NCBI GenBank assembly: GCA_032717465.1
Contig: CM064664.1
Span: 5,161,173 to 5,225,172, forward strand
DNA: 64,000 nucleotides
Reading direction: 5' to 3'
Source of the DNA: Coenobita brevimanus
Lineage: Eukaryota > Arthropoda > Malacostraca > Decapoda > Coenobitidae
This document shows, one piece after another, positions 56,730 through 64,000 of the stretch. The translations under genes and the position numbers were made by a program. Position 1 is the stretch's first letter, and every line of letters starts with the position of its first letter. Below the pieces are notes generated by a model that searched no databases, was not told the origin of the DNA, and saw only the letters and a list, made by a program, of their open reading frames with translations.

Positions 56730-57032
56730 GTAATGTGTACAGATTACTGGCCATTTCAGAACTGGAGTATCTTACGTACTCTGTTGAAATTACTGGTCAT
56801 TACAAAACTGAAAAAAAAATTATGTAATGAATCCATATTACTGACGAGTATATACTGGACTATACCCATATTGTTCTAGCCTGACCTAAAATTGTCATCT
56901 CTTCACCTCCTATGCTTAGGTTTAAGAAGAGATTAACACTAGACTATGGTGATATAGTAGTACTCGCGTAAATTTGCGCCTGTGGTGTTTCCCGCATCTG
57001 TGTACAGTGTTGCCACGTTTTCTATACCATTA

Positions 57033-57064
<32 letters not shown>

Positions 57065-57325
57065 CTGGCGGGAGATGTGAGCCACCCTGAGTACTTTTGA
57101 TTCTTTTATAAGTTATTTATAATTGTGCTTTCATTTGTTAATTTGGTTTTGTTATATTTAGTGATAATTATAATTTTTTGTATACGGCGACAGATGACCC
57201 GTTATTGCAGTACCATGATTGATTTTCATTCATTCATTCTCTTTCCCCTTCCTCCATCTCTCTCTCAGCCTGACAATGCCTCCACAACCACCACCCCCCC
57301 GTCATGCCGACAATGCATTCAACCT

Positions 57326-57368
<43 letters not shown>

Positions 57369-58499
57369 GTACAAGAGACATTTTGGATATTTTACATAAT
57401 ATTGTACATATTGTAAATTTGACATCATTTCCACACCACCCTTGAGGTCAAGGTCACCGACTGGGTGTGGAAGTGTTGCCGCTCGCGAGTGAATAATGTT
57501 TTTTTTTTTTTTACTTCGGTATTGGCATATGTCTACTATTTTGTCCTAAATATTAGCTTATCATTATAAATGTGATTATTCCTCGCCCTTAAAATTACGG
57601 TAAAAGCCAGTAAATGTGAGCATTTTTCCCTAGCAACATCTGTACAAACTATGCTTGGGTCTATGAAGGGGTACGTACTTTATCTTAGGCCAGACTTTGT
57701 GTGTCAGTGTTGCCACTCACAAGAATTATATGAATTATTTCTTTTACTTTGGATATTGGCATATTTCTTCTTTTTTCAGGCTCATTATCTTATATCCATA
57801 ACTGTGATATTATTACCCACCCTAAAACTACGTTAAAAACCATTAAAAGTGACTACAATTTCTTTTAGCAACACTGTACAATATGTATGCCATGTTTCTG
57901 TGTTACTCTATAAATATTTTATGCATAATAAGATTACTGTTGATTCATCCATCAAAATACACAAGTGTAAGGTTTATTCATCTGAATTTATTGTATTTGT
58001 GATGCCTTGTACATAAATAGCTTCCGTTTCACATCGCAAGTTGGGGAATCGTGGCACCATTGTACACAGGTGCGGGCGACACCAAAGCCGCACATTTACG
58101 CGAGTCCTACTATAGTCATGAGAAAATGATATGGAAATGAAGTAGAGCCATAGCTTTGCATTATTCTGCATCTGAGGTATGTGAAATACATCGCAAAAGT
58201 CAGAAAATCTAGAGCAGATTAGTGTAAAACAGGCATAACTTGTAGCCTGCAGTATACATGTTATAGTCAATGTAATCAAAGAGAACATCGAGCCGATAAA
58301 CAGTTACGTAAATGAAATAATATAACTAATTAACTAATAAACATTTATAAAAAAAATTCATGGAGTATGTTTACTTGTTTTAAAAAATACGCAATAGCCT
58401 TTATTCTTATAGGATTATCACAGTATGAATAACGTCACTTCCACCCTAATGTTGCACTGCAACTTCGATACATTTAAAATATTGCATTATTTTTAAAAG
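56730..58499 (+). other. Receptor intron (1,770 bp) with CT-rich repeats
   Basis: GTAATG...TTTTAAAAG. Contains (CT)n runs at 57031-57062 and 57332-57365 and a T-run at 57499-57511. Two sections (57440-57560 and 57640-57800) share GTGTGGAAGTGTTGCCGCTC-like and GGATATTGGCATAT-like phrases, a diverged direct repeat of about 240 bases. Confidence 0.6.
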
Positions 58500-58671
58500 T
58501 TTCCACGGCACGACGATAAACGTAACGGCGTTTCCATATGAACCCTACTGGAGAGAGTCCATTGAAGGCAACACGACCAGGTACTCAGGCACTAACTACA
58601 ATCAGCTGGTTGCGGTTGCCCAGGCCCTGAATTTTACTTTCCGTGTTCTTCCATCACCCAGCTGGATCGAG
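58500..58671 (+). CDS. Ionotropic receptor, exon (start of ligand-binding domain)
   Basis: AG acceptor at 58498-58499; donor GAG|GTGAGA after 58671. The first base completes Asn, then FHGTTINVTAFPYEPYWRES, then TRYSGTNYNQLVAVAQALNF and TFRVLPSPSWIE. This is the S1 lobe start of the ionotropic-receptor ligand-binding domain: a first beta strand with PYEPYW followed by the helix with LVAVAQALNFTF. It ends in phase 0. The transmembrane helices, pore loop and S2 lobe must lie in later exons, which I did not find before 64000. Three N-x-T sites suggest extracellular glycosylation. Confidence 0.88.
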
Positions 58672-60700
58672 GTGAGAACTATATACTTGTATGCATTCAA
58701 GGTTTTGCTGTAACTATCTGTTGCTGTTGTAATTAATTTGATTACTACATCCGATTTTATATCAACATTGTTTTGCAATATTTTGTAGCCCAATCAGTTT
58801 CGTATGTGATATGCTAGTGATTATTTAAAATGTGTTCTCTACAGAAACTACATTGTTTTTCACAAAATTCATGTTTGGTAAGTATTCACTGCAAGAGATA
58901 CGATTTAATCTCATTTTTATGGCTGCTACAGTTAGAGCCTTTATTTCAAAACCCATGTTATCTCTTTTAAACTCCATTCACCTCCAGTATATCAGTGTTC
59001 TACACTATCATCCGAGATGAAATGTGTACTCTCATTCAAACAACACTTGAACCTCTTCACCGCCCACAATGATGATCGATGTCGATCAATGAAACGTACA
59101 AACTGTCGCCAGCATCGGTCTCGTCAGTGCCACCTAAAACTGCATGATAAACACCAGGGATATTTGTCCTGTTTTATCTTTTTTGAACCCCCGGTATGCA
59201 CATAGATAATATCAACCATAGCACACCACTGTCTGTGAGAATGACGTCGTTTTTTTCTTGATTAGATAAGCACCGAAACGTTTCTTTCGATTATAATATG
59301 AGGTCCTGCCGGGAGTGTTATTTACAAGCGCCATTTTTTAATAACGCTAGAAAACGCGGTCATAGTTTTTGAACGTGGGATTATCGATAACGCCAAAACT
59401 ATTATAGCTAGGATGATGCGGTTTGGAGCATTGTAAAGCTGAATGTATCTACATTATCCAAAAACTTTTTGGTAAAGGAACTGTTATTTTTTTTATTGTT
59501 TTTTCCGTTAACTTGAAAAAAAAGTTAGATATCACATTGTTTTGGCATGCAATTGAGCCATTTTTGCAGTGCAATAATGTGTAAACTAGTATGAAGACCT
59601 ATAGCTAGAGGGTTCCTTTATGTTTTAAAATGAAGCTGAATGTCACTAGACTGTTTGGAAAATGTCATGAAAAGTAATTTTCACAATATTTTGTCAAGAA
59701 TAATGATAATCGCCATTTTACTTGAATACCCGGTACTTGTTGCACTGTGTGATTTGTGAACAACAGACAATATTTTGTCTATGAAAACAGTTTGCACAGC
59801 CACAGCACCATGGTTTTACATACTTTGATGTTGTGTTACAGTGTTTTACAAGTTGTAGGTGCAAGCACATCCTGGTAATAATAACAAGAAAGGTTCCTAT
59901 ACCACGGGATTTCCCCAGACGGAGACAGTGCAATATTTATGCAATAAAAACAAAAGAACATAAGAAGGAAAAGAATAAGAATGTGAATACAACTCAAAAA
60001 TACTGTTGCAATAAAAAAAATTTTTGCAGTAAGAAGAATAACCTTATTGACAGAGTTAGTAAACATTAAAGAATAAAAAGCCACAGACACTAATTCTCTT
60101 AGCAATGTACAGTACACAGTCTGTGGACGAGACTTGGAACCACTACTATCAGCACACACATTGGGTGTGAACGACGCCACACTGGTGTGTTGTGAGCGAT
60201 TGGTAACCAAATCCCGCTCATGTTTCAGCCAAGTGCATGTCGCATCTGAACAACATTTTGGTGTCTCAGTATCATACTTTCCCAATAATTTCTCCAATGA
60301 GGGTTTAGCACACTGAGCACACTTTGGACGAAAATGGTGTTTGTCTTCATGGCTTTCCAACCTTGCGGTCAGTGGTGTTTCATAACATCAATCACCTCCA
60401 CATGAAAGTACGGACTTTGAGGGACTGTGGGATAGCATTATCTTGATGTCTGGGGGGATGGCGCTTGTGTATCATACTCTGTACAGGGCCTTATATTATC
60501 TCCGTTTCGATACATATCACAGTATTTTCTCACTGTTATTAAATTTCTTTTCAAACATTTTCGTACTGAAAACAATTATGTTTTATTCTGACTATTCCCT
60601 GACTGGTAAAGTTTGAAAATAAAAGGAAATTTGCCTTAGCTTGTCCATTATCCCTGAACAGTTAGCAGGCTTTATCCAGGGGATATGTTTGACTCTAAGT
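58672..60700. other. No firmly recognised gene; one minus-strand open stretch
   Basis: Presumed next intron of the receptor. The minus-strand open stretch 60360-59836 starts MESHEDKHHFRPKCAQCAKP and has two C-x2-C pairs and a hydrophobic middle; I do not recognise it and the second half looks random. The sequence 59270-59560 (GCTAGAAAACGCGGTCATAG and neighbours) looks like transposon UTR but has no coding match. Confidence 0.4.
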
Positions 60701-60979
60701 TCTGCACTCTCTCTCTCCCTCTCTCTCTCTCTCTCTCCATTTTGAACACAATGGAGGTAAAGGAATAAGTTCTCGTCATCCTCCCTCTTCTTTGTGGTTT
60801 CTTACTTCTCGCACTTAACTAAAGCGTTGCATATCTTTCCTTATTTTACTGTCATTTCATAGCGAAGAGAATGCCTCTGTCCCTCCCCAATTACGGAAGC
60901 CATATAGCATCCACTAAGCAATGAACCCTACTCCCTTTTCCTGTCCAGTTCTTTCTTGCAAGAGTTACCGGGTATTCTC

Positions 60980-61100
60980 AATCATTCGTGTTTAAAATTG
61001 ATTAACTAAGGAACTATCTTCGTCATACTGTATTTCCCTCTGCCTATGACCTCCAAACATTTAAACTATGTGTCCAATCCAGACATCTCTAAATAAACAT
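60980..61100 (+). pseudogene. 3' fragment of the second Jockey-like LINE family
   Basis: CCTATGACCTCCAAACATTT and GTGTCCAATCCAGACATCTC correspond to the reverse complement of 45840-45900, encoding the usual ...P-x-YDLQTFK...RHL LINE C-terminus. Confidence 0.6.
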
Positions 61101-61306
61101 GATGATTTTTAATTTTTTTAGTTCTTCCTAGGAAGAACAATACATTATTATACTTGGAGCCTTTGGCTCGAACTTTACTATGCACTAAAATGATCAGTTT
61201 CTTTCAAATTGGGAAGGGCAGCTTGCTGGAAAGATTTAAGGAATGCTACATCATAACTTTTAGTTCGAAATGTTTCTCAGGAGGAGTTTATGATAAAAAT
61301 GATATG

Positions 61307-61309
<3 letters not shown>

Positions 61310-61391
<82 letters not shown>
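61310..61391. repeat. (TA)n microsatellite
   Basis: Perfect TA run at the 5' truncation of the next RTE relic. Confidence 0.98.
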
Positions 61392-61394
<3 letters not shown>

Positions 61395-61395
61395 C

Positions 61396-62511
61396 ACAAT
61401 GAATGAGCCAATTGAGAAAACTACAGAATATAATAAACCACTATGCTTAGGTTTTGTTGATTATGAACAGGCTTTTTCCTCAATGGAGCACATAGCAATT
61501 ATAAATTCATTGTGAGAACAAGGAGTGGATGGGAACATTGTAAAACTGCTCGAATGCATATATAAAGAGGGAAATGCTACAGATAAATTACATAAGGACT
61601 CAGAGAAAATTAAGATTGAGAAGGGCGTGCGTCAGGGAGATACAATTTCACCAAAATTATTTACAGCATGCCTAGAAAGTATTTTCAGAAAGCTAGACTG
61701 GGAAAACAAAGGAGTGAACATAGATGGAGAAAAGCTAAACCATTTGAGATTTGCAGATCACATTGTCCTAATCTCAGAAACAGCAGAGACATTGCAAGAA
61801 ATGTTATATGACCTAAACATAGAAAGTCTCAAAACAGGGCTAAAGATGAACCGAAGTAAAACTAATGTTTAATCCTCAAACACCAAAAAGGGTCATAAGA
61901 ATAAGTGAAGAAATTCTTGAAGATGTTGAGGAGTACAATTACCTGGGACAAATACTAAAATTAACGAAAGATAATGATAGCGGGGAAAAAAAAAAAAAAA
62001 AACGCATTACAAGTGGATGGAAAGCTTTCGGTAAACATAGGGACATTATGAAAAGTAGCTTGCCAATTTGTATGAAACGAAAAAAATATTATGAATATAT
62101 AATTCCAGCTATGACGTATGGTTCTGAGACTTGGAAACTGACAAAATCGATGGAAAATAAATTAATTCGTTCTCAGAGTGCAAGGGAAAGGCCAATGTTG
62201 GGAATATCTTTAAGAGACAGGAAAATATCAACTTGGGTGAGAGAGCAGACTAAAGTCAAAGATATTATAGAAGTTATAAAAGAACAGAAATGGAGGTGGG
62301 AAGGCCATGTAGCAAGAATAAGGGATAATCGATGGAGCAAAAGGTTGACTGGACACCAAGAGATTGTAAGCGTAGCAGAAAGAGGCCAGACAGGAGGTGG
62401 AGGGATGAGATAGAGAAATTTGCAGGGAAAACGTGGCAAAGATTGGCTCAGTCAAGGAATTCGTGGGGGAGGCCTTTGTTCAGCAGTGGACTTGTAATAG
62501 ATGATGATGAC
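61396..62511 (+). pseudogene. RTE-like LINE, 5'-truncated, RT C-terminal half
   Basis: Pieces in order: LGFVDYEQAFSSMEHIAIIN (motif A) with a TGA at 61513-61515; open 61525-61872 with KGVRQGDTISPKLFTACLES and LRFADHIVLISETA, where the FADD active site reads FADH (His codon 61759-61761); open 61865-62413 with YNYLGQILKL, AMTYGSETWKLTKSMENKLI, MLGISLRDRKISTWVREQTK and KWRWEGHVARIRDNRWSKRL; after a frameshift near 62350 KRSRKRPDRRWRDEIEKFAG and [15 protein letters not shown]. It ends in (TA)n at 62512. This is a different RTE subfamily from the copies at 10560-34018. Dead. Confidence 0.85.
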
Positions 62512-62531
62512 ATATATATATATATATATAT

Positions 62532-62613
<82 letters not shown>
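62512..62613. repeat. (TA)n microsatellite, RTE tail
   Basis: TA run with two CATA interruptions directly after the RTE 3' end. Confidence 0.97.
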
Positions 62614-62615
<2 letters not shown>

Positions 62616-62652
62616 ACTCATTTCAAAGCCAAAGGCGACTCCTGTGTATACG

Positions 62653-62968
62653 AGTATGTACAGTTCCCCGCACAAATGGCGTTCCTCACCCTCCAGGTCA
62701 AATCGTATATTCGGCAAAGCGGATCTCAACCCTCCTCACCCCACCTCGTAGTAACCTCTCCTTTTCCACTGACTCACGTATATAGCAACTGATGTAAATG
62801 GTTCACGAAACCTTTATCTCATATACGTGAGTCAGTGGAAGGCGGGGAAGGTTGGTAGTACTACGAGATGGGGTTAGGAGGGGGTTGGGGATCTGGGTAC
62901 GGCGTTGCCAAATATACAATTTGACCCGGAGGGTGAGGAACGCCATTTGTGCGGCGAACTGTACGTTA
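62653..62968. repeat. Fold-back (imperfect inverted repeat) of about 315 bp
   Basis: Left arm 62653-62783 and right arm 62821-62968 pair through most of their length around a 37-base loop. For example GCACAAATGGCGTTCCTCAC pairs with GTGAGGAACGCCATTTGTGC, and CCACTGACTCACGTATAT with ATATACGTGAGTCAGTGG. Arms differ by scattered changes and a few indels. This looks like a MITE or fold-back element; no coding content. Confidence 0.85.
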
Positions 62969-64000
62969 CCAATTAACCTGCTCTCGTGTTTCTGAACTTG
63001 ATTTTTCTAAATTCTCTGCTCTGTGGCTTCGGCTTTCCTGTCATTCTCTGACTAAAAATGTCTGCGCTGTTTATTTATCTCCTGATTCTGCTGAGTATGA
63101 AAAATTCTTCGACTATCTTATTTCTAAGATGGAACACATTCGATCCATTTTTCCTTTCTCTGAAATCTCCATTCTAGGAGACTTCAATGTTCACCACCAC
63201 CTTTGGCTCTCCTCTCCTTTCACTGAGCCACCTGATGAACAAACCTACATCTTTTCTATCCTTAATGACCTAGAACAGCTTGTACAGCACCCTACTCATA
63301 TCCCTGACCGCCTTCACGAGAGCTCCAACATACGTGACCCTTTCCTTACAACTAATCCTTCTGCTTACAATGTTAATCTTGCCTCTCAGTTGGGCTCCTC
63401 CGATCACAGCCTTATTACCTTGACCTGTCCTATTGCTCCAGTGCGGCCTGAGGGCTCCCCAAAGAAACACTGACTGTGGCACTTTGGAGCTGTAGATTGG
63501 GAGGCCCTCAGGCAGTACTTTTTGATTCTCCCTGGAATGATTATTGCTTCCATGGCCAGGAGCCATCTGAGTGTGCTTTGCTCATTATGGAGGTTTTTCT
63601 ATCGGGCATGGAAGCATACATTCCTTTCTCATACCCTTTGACTAATGCAAGAAAGCCTTGGTTTAATCACGCTTGTTCTAATGCTGTCTGCAACAAGGAG
63701 AGGGCCCATACAAGGTACCAGAGCCAAGGAACCCCTGAATCGCATCTTGCTTATGTTTCTGTACGGAATCGTGCTGAGTATGTCATTGCTTTGCTAAAAA
63801 TAATTTCATCCATACTAAATGTTGTCTACTCTCCAACTCGAATTCTTCCCACTCCTTCTGGCACCTTGCCAAACCCTTTCTAAGAACTTTACCTCATCAT
63901 CCTTCCATCCTCTTTTCTACTCTGATGGCTCTGTAGCTATTTCTTCTACTGACAAAGCAGATCTCTTTGCTCAGACTTTCTCCTCCAATTCCACCTTAGA
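62969..64000 (+). pseudogene. Jockey-like LINE (second family), endonuclease part, runs off the window
   Basis: Open 62949-63473: FSALWLRLSCHSLTKNVCAV and YLSPDSAEYEKFFDYL, then ISILGDFNVHHHLWLS (GDFN catalytic box), PTHIPDRLHESSN and LGSSDHSLITLTCP (SDH box), ended by TGA at 63471-63473. It continues in shifted frames with FGAVDWEALRQYF, YRAWKHTFLSHTL and NHACSNAVCNKERAHTRYQS (63660-63725). The endonuclease N-terminus is missing: the element starts at or just inside the fold-back repeat. RT would lie beyond 64000. Better preserved than the minus-strand copy at 45819-48610. Confidence 0.8.

Overview
This window is animal DNA, probably from an arthropod and most likely a decapod crustacean. 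The reasons are a spliced ionotropic-receptor (IR) gene with a decapod-like variant sequence, and a dense mix of CR1, RTE, Jockey-like, BEL/Pao, Ty3-type, Tc1/mariner and piggyBac relics with very many di- and trinucleotide microsatellites. There are no operons or bacterial signals. The organism call is inference. Family names come from motifs read by eye, not from a database search.

The only host gene I can support is a + strand ionotropic receptor with four phase-compatible exons at 24156-24296, 24648-24883, 56601-56729 and 58500-58671. The splice junctions are GT/AG and the reading frame is open through all of them. The second intron seen is 31,717 bp long and is filled with nested transposons. 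The start of the gene (signal peptide) was not found to the left. The channel domain must lie beyond 58671, in undetected exons or outside the window.

Layout: 1-2765 Jockey-like LINE relic; 2766-4745 relic of an unnamed protein family with FEN/PIN-nuclease-like motifs; 5400-6941 BEL/Pao end with a candidate LTR and primer-binding site; 8955-10316 retroelement C-terminus with a zinc-finger and nuclease-like region; 10560-14148 two RTE relics on opposite strands; 14167-20388 LTR retrotransposon copy 1 (minus); 20461-22124 hAT-like relic; 22805-24045 RTE relic; 24156-58671 the IR gene. Inside the big intron lie a split Tc1/mariner-like element, a 38-39 bp minisatellite, a CR1 fragment, a CR1 element carrying an RTE, a 5S rRNA-derived patch and LTR retrotransposon copy 2, an inverted pair of short SINE-like repeats, a Jockey-like LINE, a second near-full-length CR1 and a piggyBac relic. 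From 58672 to 64000 there is an RTE relic, a fold-back repeat and the 5' part of a LINE that runs off the window.

The most unusual item is the pair of LTR retrotransposons. Their sequences are Ty3/gypsy-like, but integrase lies upstream of reverse transcriptase (gag-protease-integrase-RT-RNase H), the order known from Gmr1-type elements. Copy 2 has an unbroken 1,526-codon ORF but a changed catalytic residue in the RT active site. Copy 1 keeps the active site but has two nonsense changes and a frameshift.
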